This document shows positions 1 through 5,363 of a DNA stretch of 7,671 nucleotides, piece after piece; the first letter of the stretch is position 1, and every line of letters begins with the position of its first letter. Made by a program: the position numbers and the translations under genes. Under the pieces are notes generated by a model that saw only the letters and a list, made by a program, of their open reading frames with translations, was not told where the DNA came from and did not search any database. The DNA lies in NCBI GenBank assembly GCA_016205045.1, contig JACQJM010000017.1, positions 1 through 7,671 of the forward strand. The letters are read 5' to 3'. The stretch comes from Elusimicrobiota bacterium. Its GTDB lineage: Bacteria > Elusimicrobiota > Elusimicrobia > JACQJN01.

Positions 1-72
1 AGAAAAAAATAGATCTGGAGGGGCCTGACGATGTGGAGATTATCCCCCTGGCTCCGAAACAGGAGAAGTAAA

Positions 73-711
73 ATGAGCCCTAGAAATTTCTCTTTGGGCA
101 TCGTGGCGGTCCTTTTGGTTTTGGGATCAACTAAGGAGGCATGGATGAGTCAAGTTTTCTATCAGAAAATATCTTTGGAAGATGTGATGGATTGGTCTCG
201 TGTGGTTGTAATTGCGAAATTAAAGAAAACGGAGACAGAGAAGATAAAAATATCTTCCTCAGACCTAGAGACCAAGAAGAAGGCCCCCCCGTTTCTCAAA
301 AGAATTTTTTATTTTGAGAGGGTAGAGGTTCTGTACAGTCGTCCCGAAGTGGCTCTTGGCAAGATTCTTGCTGTGCTGAGCGCCAACTATGAAGGAGAGC
401 TGGAGTCGCACAGACGATATTACTTAGAGAATATATCGGAATCACCAATCTATTTTGCTTATAAGCCATCTGAGTCTGCCGAGCGGGCCCTTGAGAAAAA
501 ACAGCCGGTACTTCTTTTTCTTAGGAATGAGGGGCAGACATTTCAATTCATTGTGGAGGATTCGTATGAATCCTTGGATAAGAAAGACCAAATTCTAAAG
601 ATGATCGAAAAGAAAAAGGCGAAAGATATAGAGGAGCCCTCAGCAGAACCTGAATCGGCACAACCCGGCGAGGTGTCGCCTTTCGAGGACGACCAGAAAA
701 AGGTAAAATGA
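73..711 (+). CDS. Predicted exported protein of unknown function
   Basis: I do not recognise this as a named family. From the ATG at 73 the protein is 212 residues. It opens with a short basic stretch and a hydrophobic segment (FSLGIVAVLLVLG), which reads as a signal peptide or N-terminal anchor. The next 140 or so residues have alternating strand-like hydrophobic patches (VVVIAKL, FYFERVEVLY, PVLLFL), suggesting a compact beta-rich domain in the periplasm. The C-terminus is a charged, low-complexity tail rich in K, E, P and S. Two starts are possible. ATG 73 has AGGAG at 61-65 with 7-nt spacing and gives a compact signal peptide. ATG 31 has GGAGG at 17-21 with 9-nt spacing and adds 14 residues (MWRLSPWLRNRRSK). 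I slightly favour 73. The stop overlaps the rmuC start (ATGA), implying translational coupling. The promoter must lie outside the window. Confidence 0.75.
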   Translation: MSPRNFSLGIVAVLLVLGSTKEAWMSQVFYQKISLEDVMDWSRVVVIAKLKKTETEKIKISSSDLETKKKAPPFLKRIFYFERVEVLYSRPEVALGKILAVLSANYEGELESHRRYYLENISESPIYFAYKPSESAERALEKKQPVLLFLRNEGQTFQFIVEDSYESLDKKDQILKMIEKKKAKDIEEPSAEPESAQPGEVSPFEDDQKKVK

Positions 712-1772
712 ATTCCATGGTTGTGGTTTGGATGGTTCTAGGAGTCGCGGGACTGGGGCTTGGGGTTCTATTATGGAAAATACTAGCCCAGTTGCAGGCG
801 ACTCAGGTTCAGGGTCAGGCGCTTCAGTTGATGCAGGCCCAGATGGAATCTCTTCGCGGGCAGATGGCCCAGTCTCAGGAATCCTTGAGGACCCAGTTGG
901 CTCAAAATCAGAACTCTATGGATCAGCGTCTGGATAATGCGGCGCGGGTGTTTGGGGAACTGCAAAAGCAGTTGGGAGGGTTGAACCAGTTAACCCAACA
1001 GGTTAAAGAGTTTTACCAGGAGACAACTAAGGGTCTTACGAGCCTGCAGGCGGTCTTCCAGCCCCCTAAAATGCGAGGGGGAGTGGGAGAGGTGCTCCTG
1101 GCCGCCCTTCTGGCGGATGTTCTCCCCAGAGAAACCTACGAACTTCAGTACACATTTAAAAGCGGCGACAAAGTGGATGCCTTGATCAAATTGCCGGAAG
1201 GGTTTGTCCCTGTCGATGCAAAATTTCCCCTGGAAAATTTTAAAAAACTGAGTGACGCCTCTGAGGAACGGGTAAGAAATGCGGCCAAGCGTGAATTTCT
1301 GAGGGACGTCAAAAAACACATCGAGGACATTTCTTCCAAATATATTCTTCCCGATGAAGGCACCTTGGATTTTGCCTTGATGTACATCCCGGCGGGGAAC
1401 GTGTACTACGAGATCATTTTGAAGGGGGAAGAAGGGGAAAAAGAACTTTATCAGTATGGGGTGGAGAGGCGCGTCATTCCTGTCTCTCCCAATGCGTTCT
1501 ACGCCTACCTCATGGCATTGGTGCGTGGATTCCGTGGGATGAAGATCGCCCAGAAGGCCCAGGAGATTTTGAGGCATCTCGATCGTCTGCATGGGGATTT
1601 GGGAAGGTTCGGTGAAGACTTTTCTAAGGTGGGCAAGCATCTCTCCAATGCCCAAAACGCCTTCTCCGAAGCGGAGAAGAGACTCACCCGATTTGAGGAT
1701 AAGTTGGGGACTTTAAAAGAAGGAGCTCCTCCCGTGCTCCCTTCCAAAGAACAAAGTCTTCTCCCGGAATAG
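708..1772 (+). CDS. rmuC: RmuC family protein (DNA recombination protein)
   Basis: This 354-residue protein has the RmuC layout. A transmembrane segment at residues 4-24 is followed by a Q-rich coiled coil at about 27-115, the RmuC domain at about 118-310, and a second helical tail. Recognisable family blocks are MRGGVGEVLL (122-131), VDALIKLPEGFVPVDAKFPL (156-175), the YIPAG block (226-230), and the VIPVSPNAFYAYL/GFRGMKIAQKAQEI region (257-287). D157 and the D170-A-K172 pair fit the PD-(D/E)xK nuclease-like core proposed for the family. Family knowledge: E. coli RmuC limits inversion at short inverted repeats and is thought to be a nuclease; its biochemical activity is poorly defined. At 354 residues this is shorter than E. 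coli RmuC (about 475), mainly through a shorter coiled coil. The start overlaps the upstream stop. ATG 717 (Met4) is an equally possible start. Confidence 0.95.
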   Translation: MNSMVVVWMVLGVAGLGLGVLLWKILAQLQATQVQGQALQLMQAQMESLRGQMAQSQESLRTQLAQNQNSMDQRLDNAARVFGELQKQLGGLNQLTQQVKEFYQETTKGLTSLQAVFQPPKMRGGVGEVLLAALLADVLPRETYELQYTFKSGDKVDALIKLPEGFVPVDAKFPLENFKKLSDASEERVRNAAKREFLRDVKKHIEDISSKYILPDEGTLDFALMYIPAGNVYYEIILKGEEGEKELYQYGVERRVIPVSPNAFYAYLMALVRGFRGMKIAQKAQEILRHLDRLHGDLGRFGEDFSKVGKHLSNAQNAFSEAEKRLTRFEDKLGTLKEGAPPVLPSKEQSLLPE

Positions 1773-1779
1773 CTCTAAA

Positions 1780-2232
1780 ATGGCACACCCTCCTGCGCCG
1801 TATAGTTTCCACGGACTTTCAGTTTCAGGGATGGTGGCGGTGGGATTGGGTTTGCTGACGTTGGTGTTGCTCTGGATGAAGAGAAGGTGGAAAATCAAGG
1901 CCGTCCGGCTGAGGGAAGAGCTTCAACGGCTAAAATCGGCGCCTCTCCAGCAAGAGTTTCGCATTGAGCGTTACGATGTGTTGTGGTTTCCTGTGGTGAC
2001 GGCAGCCCAGGGTTCTCGTGAGGTTTTGGAAATCAAGCCCGGGGTTCCCCACTGCAAAGCTTGTGCGGTCCCTCTCTCCTCTCCTTTGGGCAAAAAAGAA
2101 TGGGCTTGTTCCCAGTGTGGGTCTAAATTTGTCGGCTCTTTGGTGGATGTGATGGTGACCGATTCCGTTGCCCAGCAGGCGTTAAAGTATTTCCAAGAGA
2201 GACATCCCAACCACCGTAAATTAGTAAAATAG
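1780..2232 (+). CDS. Small membrane-anchored zinc-ribbon protein
   Basis: I do not recognise a named family. The 150-residue protein has one strong transmembrane segment at about 15-33 (VSGMVAVGLGLLTLVLLW), followed at once by a basic stretch (KRRWKIK), so the C-terminal part should be cytoplasmic. A short amphipathic helix (about 40-55) leads to a soluble domain with four cysteines as two CxxC pairs: C92/C95 (HCKACAVPL) and C110/C113 (ACSQCGSKF). This is a typical rubredoxin-like zinc ribbon, followed by a helical tail to residue 150. It starts 7 nt after the rmuC stop with no clear Shine-Dalgarno, so translational reinitiation in one operon with rmuC is likely. The fixed order (exported protein, RmuC, zinc ribbon, all with membrane signals) suggests a shared envelope-linked role, but that is inference only. 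Confidence 0.8.
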   Translation: MAHPPAPYSFHGLSVSGMVAVGLGLLTLVLLWMKRRWKIKAVRLREELQRLKSAPLQQEFRIERYDVLWFPVVTAAQGSREVLEIKPGVPHCKACAVPLSSPLGKKEWACSQCGSKFVGSLVDVMVTDSVAQQALKYFQERHPNHRKLVK

Positions 2233-2266
2233 AGACAACGTCAGTTTCAGCACCTTCCTAGCCAAT

Positions 2267-2343
2267 GGCCTGTTCGTCTAGTGGCCTAGGACATTGCCCT
2301 CTCAAGGCAAAGATCACGGGTTCGAATCCCGTACAGGCCACCA
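2267..2343 (+). tRNA. tRNA-Glu (anticodon CUC)
   Basis: The whole cloverleaf can be folded by eye. The acceptor stem pairs GGCCTGT (2267-2273) with ACAGGCC (2333-2339). The D arm is GTCT/GGAC with a GTGG-containing loop. The anticodon stem TTGCC/GGCAA (2294-2298/2306-2310) encloses CTCTCAA, placing CTC at 2301-2303. The variable region is AGATC, and the T arm is ACGGG-TTCGAAT-CCCGT (2316-2332). Discriminator A2340 is followed by an encoded CCA (2341-2343). CUC reads GAG, so this is a glutamate tRNA. It lies only 34 nt after the zinc-ribbon gene with no visible terminator, so it may be co-transcribed or have a promoter I cannot see. Its 3' end GGCCACCA is reused three times immediately downstream. 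Confidence 0.97.
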
Positions 2344-2494
2344 ATGTTGCATTCAATGTAGCAACGTGTCCCGCGGCTTCATGCGGGGCCACCAATCTCA
2401 CATTCAATGTCTCCACGTGTCCCGTGAGTACACGGGGCCACCAATGTCACATACTATGTCACTACGTGTCCCGCAGCCTCACGCGGGGCCACCA
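2344..2494 (+). repeat. Three tandem 49-51 bp units repeating the tRNA 3' end
   Basis: Units lie at 2344-2394 (51 bp), 2395-2443 (49 bp) and 2444-2494 (51 bp). They begin exactly after the tRNA CCA, and each ends in GGGGCCACCA, so GGCCACCA recurs at 2336, 2387, 2436 and 2487. All three share ACGTGTCCCG in the middle. Each unit folds a GC-rich hairpin (2368-2389, 2419-2438, 2468-2489) with stems starting GTCCCG and ending CGGGGC, leaving a CACCA tail like a tRNA acceptor end. The first half of each unit holds a small dyad (ACATTCAATGT in unit 2, ACATACTATGT in unit 3, one changed base in unit 1). The layout recalls the E. coli tyrT repeats (rtT), which also carry the tRNA 3' end, but unit length and sequence differ. 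There is no T-run for termination. Confidence 0.9.
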
Positions 2495-2549
2495 CTCTTG
2501 GAAAGGCCCACCCATTATCCTACTTTTGTGCCACATTTGTGTCATAATT

Positions 2550-2561
2550 ATAGGGCCCTAT
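2550..2561. promoter_or_regulatory. 12-bp palindrome overlapping the GNAT start codon
   Basis: ATAGGGCCCTAT is a perfect 12-bp palindrome whose last two bases are the first two of the ATG at 2560. It could be an operator or a translation-blocking hairpin, or chance. I see no convincing -35/-10 pair upstream of it, so its role is unproven. Confidence 0.3.
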
Positions 2562-3066
2562 GAGTATCCAAGCACCTCTCCAAAAATTAACTACCAGAAC
2601 TGCCCAACCGAATGAACTTGATTCGGTCTTCATGATGGGCTTTGATGCATGGTCTGGTGGCAAATTAAAAAAGCAATATCTGGCTGGATGTCACTCCTCG
2701 CCAAAATATCGGAAGGGGAAGTGGTATGTGCTTACGGATTCAGAAGGGTCGCTTATAAGCTCTTTGATCACCTATAGACTTTCGGTTCATGTAGCGGGCA
2801 TTGGCTCGATCGCCACGCCGCCCGCGCTCCGCAATCACGGCTATGCTTCTCGGCTTATCTCCGGGGTTATTTCTATCCTAGAAGTACGCGAGCGAGTTCA
2901 GGATATTTTCCTTTTCGCCGATATCGCACCGAGATTTTACAAGCCGTTTGGTTTTGTTCCTTTACCCAAGCGTCACCAAAGATATCCTGATTCAGTTTGT
3001 ATGATTCGTTCTTCTAGTATCGAGAGAATTAGAGATCCGTACTTTAGGCCCCCTGCTTATTTCTAG
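2560..3066 (+). CDS. GNAT family N-acetyltransferase
   Basis: The 168-residue protein is a single GNAT domain. It should transfer an acetyl group from acetyl-CoA to an unknown amine. Motif A, the CoA pyrophosphate loop, is visible as IGSIATPPALRNHGYASRLI (81-100), with R91-N-H-G94-Y-A96 matching the R/Q-x-x-G-x-G/A pattern. Motif B is FADIAPRFYKPFGFVPLP (119-136), where the Y/F-x-x-x-GF signature places the protein near GNATs with an Eis-like FYxxxGF segment. Length is normal for a one-domain GNAT. It is the first gene of the island, 65 nt after the CCA repeats, with no clear Shine-Dalgarno. GNAT toxins of the TacT/AtaT type are of similar size but come with a ribbon-helix-helix antitoxin gene just upstream. 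None is present here, so a stand-alone acetyltransferase is more likely. Confidence 0.85.
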   Translation: MSIQAPLQKLTTRTAQPNELDSVFMMGFDAWSGGKLKKQYLAGCHSSPKYRKGKWYVLTDSEGSLISSLITYRLSVHVAGIGSIATPPALRNHGYASRLISGVISILEVRERVQDIFLFADIAPRFYKPFGFVPLPKRHQRYPDSVCMIRSSSIERIRDPYFRPPAYF

Positions 3067-3081
3067 TGGTAGGATGCGACC

Positions 3082-3110
3082 TTGAAGTCTCAATAAAGAC
3101 CTGGTATACT
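3082..3110 (+). promoter_or_regulatory. Sigma70-type promoter of the nucleotidyltransferase/HEPN operon
   Basis: TTGAAG (3082-3087) and TATACT (3105-3110) are separated by exactly 17 nt. The bases TGG directly before the -10 give an extended -10 (TGn). The predicted transcript starts near 3117, inside the 22-bp palindrome, about 35 nt before the ATG at 3152. Confidence 0.75.
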
Positions 3111-3132
3111 ATTGTTAGGATATCCTAACAAT
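3111..3132. promoter_or_regulatory. Perfect 22-bp palindrome, probable operator
   Basis: ATTGTTAGGAT (3111-3121) is followed directly by its exact reverse complement ATCCTAACAAT (3122-3132). It abuts the -10 box and covers the expected transcription start, which is an ideal place for repression. The nearest candidate ligand is the winged-helix domain at the N-terminus of the gene that follows. Autoregulation is the natural inference but is not shown by sequence alone. Confidence 0.75.
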
Positions 3133-3151
3133 TGTTCTTATATCAAAACAT

Positions 3152-3781
3152 ATGCCAACCAGGTTTTCTGCTGCGGAAATACTCCACCAGGAATCCCAGG
3201 TGCGGATTCTGCGTTTTCTGTGGAAAAGTCAGATTGAGTGGAGCGGAAGGGAAATTGCGAGGCAGGTAAAGCTGAGCGCTCCTACTTGTCACCAGGCTTT
3301 GAAGGAGCTATATGCCCGCGGACTTGTCTTGTTTAGAGGAATCTCCAATGTCCACATTTACAAAATCAACCCGGACAATTACCTGGTCCAGGAGATGTTC
3401 GCACCGCTATTCAAGGCCGAAAAATTACTTCCGGAGCAAGTTCTAAAATTTGTGAGACAATCCCTGATAAAAGGAACCAAATCGGCGGGGATTCTCTCTA
3501 TTGTGCTTTTTGGCAGCATGGCAAGGGGGCAGGAGCGTTTGGATAGCGACCTTGACCTCTTGGTGGTGGCGCGATCCAAAGATTTCATTAAGTCTCTGGA
3601 AACTCCGCTAGAAGGACTCAGAGAAAAGCTTTCCAGGCGATTTGGGATTCCATTGTCGCCCTATGTTCAATCCATCGGAGACTTGCGAGAAAAATACAAC
3701 AGGAAGTTGCCGCTCATCCTTAGGATTCTCAAGGAGGGAAAGCTGGTTTATGGAAAAGATCTCAAGGAGCTTCTAGCATGA
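3152..3781 (+). CDS. Winged-helix / minimal nucleotidyltransferase fusion (MNT, probable antitoxin)
   Basis: Of the 209 residues, about 14-70 form a MarR/ArsR-like winged helix (SQVRILRFLW, SGREIARQVKLSAPTCHQAL, ARGLVLFRG). Residues 108-200 form a Pol-beta-type minimal nucleotidyltransferase domain with the signature FGSMARGQERLDSDLDLLVV: G121-S122, R125-G126, D133 and D135 in the S-D-x-D metal site. Family knowledge: MNT proteins paired with HEPN partners act as antitoxins, in studied cases by adding AMP to the HEPN toxin. The downstream HEPN gene overlaps by 4 nt (ATGA), which fits this pairing. The HTH fusion plus the 22-bp palindrome over the promoter suggests that this protein also represses its own operon. 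A third acidic residue of the catalytic triad is not obvious in the SPYVQSIGDL region. There is no Shine-Dalgarno before ATG 3152. Confidence 0.85.
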   Translation: MPTRFSAAEILHQESQVRILRFLWKSQIEWSGREIARQVKLSAPTCHQALKELYARGLVLFRGISNVHIYKINPDNYLVQEMFAPLFKAEKLLPEQVLKFVRQSLIKGTKSAGILSIVLFGSMARGQERLDSDLDLLVVARSKDFIKSLETPLEGLREKLSRRFGIPLSPYVQSIGDLREKYNRKLPLILRILKEGKLVYGKDLKELLA

Positions 3782-4185
3782 CCCCAAAACAGATTAGAAC
3801 CCGCAACATCCCCCGGGGACGGTATACGACCTATCTAAAAAAGGCAAAAGAGTTTTTAAATGCCATGAAATTTTCAATTAGCATGAAAGATTGGAATGCC
3901 GCCTGTCTTAATGCCGTGCACTGTGCCATTTCCTCAACTGACGCACTCCTGGTTTACCATGCCAGCGTGAGGTCGGCGGGAGAATCCCATTTTGATGTGC
4001 TTGCCCTTTTGACACAACATGTCAAAGACGCTCAGACAAGTCAAAAGGCTCAGACCCTTAGAAAGATTATGGACTATAAAAACGCCGCCGCCTACGAAGA
4101 TAAAGAACTTACGGAGCAAGAGGCCAAAGATGTTGAAAAGCTTACTGAAAGATTCTTTGAGTGGGCACAGTCTAAGCTGAAGTAA
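3778..4185 (+). CDS. HEPN domain protein (partner of MNT, probable toxin-side protein)
   Basis: This 135-residue all-helical protein directly follows, and overlaps by 4 nt, an MNT gene. Its layout fits the HEPN fold: helix 1 RYTTYLKKAKEFLNAMKFSI (15-34), helix 2 DWNAACLNAVHCAISSTDALLVYH (38-61), a loop with GESHFD, helix 3 up to KIMDYKNAAAYEDKELT (97-112), and final helix EQEAKDVEKLTERFFEWAQSKL (113-134). The usual RNase motif R-x4-6-H is not intact. In its place is K101-N102-A-A-A-Y106, so the arginine is lysine and the histidine is tyrosine. Such degenerate forms are common among MNT partners, where the protein may be non-nucleolytic or the tyrosine could be a modification site. Assignment rests on fold pattern and gene pairing. 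Confidence 0.75.
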   Translation: MTPKQIRTRNIPRGRYTTYLKKAKEFLNAMKFSISMKDWNAACLNAVHCAISSTDALLVYHASVRSAGESHFDVLALLTQHVKDAQTSQKAQTLRKIMDYKNAAAYEDKELTEQEAKDVEKLTERFFEWAQSKLK

Positions 4186-4233
4186 AACATAAGCCGTCCT
4201 CCACAGGATGTGTCTGCAAAAATAGATATCCAA

Positions 4234-4265
4234 ATCGTTGTATTTAATACAACGATCGTTGTATT
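4234..4265. promoter_or_regulatory. Palindrome plus third half-site before the integrase remnant
   Basis: ATCGTTGTATT (4234-4244), one T, then its exact reverse complement AATACAACGAT (4246-4256), followed by a third copy in the first orientation (4255-4265) overlapping by two bases. It lies 19-50 nt before the ATG at 4284. It looks like an operator with an extra half-site. A weak promoter TTGTAT (4238-4243)/TATTAA (4262-4267) with 18-nt spacing could be embedded in it. The one-base centre argues against a tyrosine-recombinase core site, which normally has a 6-8 bp spacer. Confidence 0.5.
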
Positions 4266-4283
4266 AAAGTCAACAATCGAATT

Positions 4284-4730
4284 ATGGCTAGAATTTACCA
4301 ACGCACTGGAAAGAAAGGCTCCCTCCAAGCAAAAGGGGATTGGCATCCCAAGGATTATGAGGTCCGACACATCCCACTCAATGAGAAATTGGTCAAGGTT
4401 ATTCAGTCCCACGAGCGCAATGGAAGCCTTTATGTGTTCTGTAATGAGAAGGGGGGACCACTTATTGGGAATATACTTTCCCGGGACTTTCGCAAGCTAG
4501 CTAGAGGTTGCGGGATTAAAAATGCCTCCATCCATACCCTACGGCACACCTTCGCCAGCCACATGGCTATGCATGGTGTGGATCTGTACACCATCCAGAA
4601 ACTCCTGGGTCATTCCAGCATAAAGACGACCGAAATATATGCTCACCTAGCTCCTAATTACCTGCAGTCAGCCATATCTAAACTGTCTTTCGGTGAGGGA
4701 ATTTCTCGTAAAGAAATTGCCGTGGATTGA
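4284..4730 (+). CDS. Tyrosine recombinase/integrase, internally deleted remnant
   Basis: The 148-residue ORF carries the C-terminal half of a phage-type tyrosine recombinase catalytic domain. Visible features are the beta-hairpin region (GDWHPKDYEVRHIPL, 18-32), HTLRH with H84 and R87, LGHSS with H110, and nucleophile Y119 in TTEIYAHL. The first catalytic arginine and the core-binding domain are absent, and a full enzyme would be about 300 residues. The first 13 residues (MARIYQRTGKKGS) look like the typical N-terminal start of such integrases, so the ORF is best read as an in-frame internal deletion joining the N-terminus to the catalytic C-terminus near residue 14. It is unlikely to recombine DNA alone. 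Its 3' end (about 4614-4687) recurs at 5364 and 7608. There is no clear Shine-Dalgarno. A partial gene kept only as a relic is the simplest view. Confidence 0.85.
   Translation: MARIYQRTGKKGSLQAKGDWHPKDYEVRHIPLNEKLVKVIQSHERNGSLYVFCNEKGGPLIGNILSRDFRKLARGCGIKNASIHTLRHTFASHMAMHGVDLYTIQKLLGHSSIKTTEIYAHLAPNYLQSAISKLSFGEGISRKEIAVD
4614..4687 (+). repeat. Integrase 3'-end repeat, copy A
   Basis: This part of the integrase ORF, encoding SSIKTTEIYAHLAPNY and onward through the catalytic tyrosine, has partial copies at 5364-5411 (copy B) and 7608-7671 (copy C, cut by the window end). Copy A continues to the native stop at 4730. A and C match over 64 bases with five differences. A and B match over 48 bases with six differences. 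Confidence 0.9.
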
Positions 4731-4779
4731 CTTGATTCCGACCAGCCTCCGGGGGGTCCATCTTAGGCGTAAATAAACC

Positions 4780-4808
4780 TTGACACCGGCCCTATTTCTG
4801 TATATACT
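4780..4808 (+). promoter_or_regulatory. Consensus promoter of brnTA
   Basis: TTGACA (4780-4785), a perfect -35, is separated by 17 nt from TATACT (4803-4808). The -10 overlaps the 8-bp palindrome GTATATAC (4800-4807), a possible operator half. The predicted start of transcription, about 7 nt after the -10, falls on the GTG start codon of brnT at 4815, so the mRNA may be leaderless. Confidence 0.8.
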
Positions 4809-4814
4809 ATAAAT

Positions 4815-5099
4815 GTGGTGTTTGAGTGGGACAACGAAAAAGCGGAGCGCAATGCCTTCAAACATGGGATCAACTTTAAGACAGCGGCTTTTGCCTTTGA
4901 TGATCCTTTCGCGTTCATGGTGGACGATCCCAAACACTCGACCCGTGAGCACAGACAATGGCTGATTGGAGATTCGGGTTCCGGGGTCTTGGTCATTGTG
5001 TTCACCCTTCGCCCGCCTAGACGCGCCATCCGAATCATCAGCGCGCGGCGGGCAAACCGTAAAGAAAGGAAAATATATGAAGAAAGTAAGAGAGTTTAA
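4815..5099 (+). CDS. brnT: BrnT family toxin
   Basis: The 94-residue protein matches the BrnT family along its length. FEWDNEKAERNAFKHGINF (3-21) corresponds to the family's opening WDxxKxxxNxxKHGxxF block, then AFDDPFAF (27-34), EHRQWLIGDS (45-54), and the diagnostic RIISARRANRKERKIYEE (73-90). Family knowledge: BrnT is a RelE-like-fold ribonuclease that stops translation, and BrnA neutralises it; the BrnT-BrnA complex binds and represses its own promoter. The start is GTG at 4815 (GTG 4818 is also possible), with no Shine-Dalgarno. It coincides with the predicted transcription start, suggesting leaderless expression. The coding region overlaps brnA by 23 nt, with the toxin gene first, as is usual for this pair. 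The gene begins 84 nt after the integrase stop. Confidence 0.92.
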   Translation: MVFEWDNEKAERNAFKHGINFKTAAFAFDDPFAFMVDDPKHSTREHRQWLIGDSGSGVLVIVFTLRPPRRAIRIISARRANRKERKIYEESKRV

Positions 5100-5340
5100 T
5101 TTTTCCAAGGCCCGCAGGGTTACTCCCGCAGAAACCTCGAAGTTCAGGAAGGCGATTGAAAAGACGTTCCATGTCAAACGCGCCCATCGCGGCAGGCCCC
5201 CCAAGGGCCGGGATAAGTATCGAGAAATCTATATACGCCTTCATCCCAAAGCGCTCGAATGGGCACGAGCTCAAGCCAAACGCAGGGGCATTGGCTATCA
5301 AACCTTCATCAACGAAACGCTGCTGCATCACGCAATCTAA
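5077..5340 (+). CDS. brnA: BrnA family antitoxin
   Basis: From ATG 5077 the protein is 87 residues, with AAGGA at 5066-5070 six bases upstream. This start is far better than in-frame upstream ATG 4966, which lies deep inside brnT. The C-terminal half is the ribbon-helix-helix DNA-binding region of BrnA: RGRPPKGRDKYREIYIRLHP (38-57), where the IYIRL strand forms the intertwined sheet, then KALEWARAQAKRRGIGYQTFINETLL (58-83). The N-terminal 35 residues (FNFSKARRVTPAETSKFRKA) would bind and mask BrnT. Family knowledge: a BrnA dimer recruits BrnT and represses the operon. The stop at 5340 is followed within about 24 nt by integrase copy B, so the module ends abruptly. Confidence 0.92.
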   Translation: MKKVREFNFSKARRVTPAETSKFRKAIEKTFHVKRAHRGRPPKGRDKYREIYIRLHPKALEWARAQAKRRGIGYQTFINETLLHHAI

Positions 5341-5363
5341 GCTTTTTGGGTACGCATCAAATA

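Noticed and set aside
990..1655. 221-codon minus-strand frame inside rmuC
   Set aside because: It is antisense to a well-conserved gene, has no ribosome site, and lacks protein-like family features.
2344..2494. CRISPR array
   Set aside because: There are only three tandem units with no unique spacers; divergence is spread inside the units, and they share the tRNA 3' end.
2265..2615. Plus-strand frames of 116 and 89 codons (2265-2615, 2294-2563) that could be read as small cysteine-rich proteins
   Set aside because: They run across the tRNA gene and the CCA repeats. The repeated CHVSR-like peptides are only translation of the tandem DNA units.
2560..3066. GNAT toxin of a TacT-type toxin-antitoxin pair
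   Set aside because: No ribbon-helix-helix antitoxin gene lies upstream; that space holds the tRNA repeats.
4234..4256. Tyrosine-recombinase attachment core
   Set aside because: The inverted arms are separated by one base, while such sites usually need a 6-8 bp strand-exchange spacer. It reads better as an operator.
4731..4779. Possible terminator hairpin (GACC...GGTC around 4740-4758)
   Set aside because: The pairing is short and no T-run follows.
4966..5076. Longer brnA start at ATG 4966
   Set aside because: It lies deep in brnT and lacks a ribosome site. ATG 5077 has AAGGA at ideal spacing and gives normal BrnA length.
4668..5204. 178-codon minus-strand frame across the integrase end, the brnT promoter and brnT
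   Set aside because: It is antisense to two recognised genes and a consensus promoter, and shows no recognisable domain.
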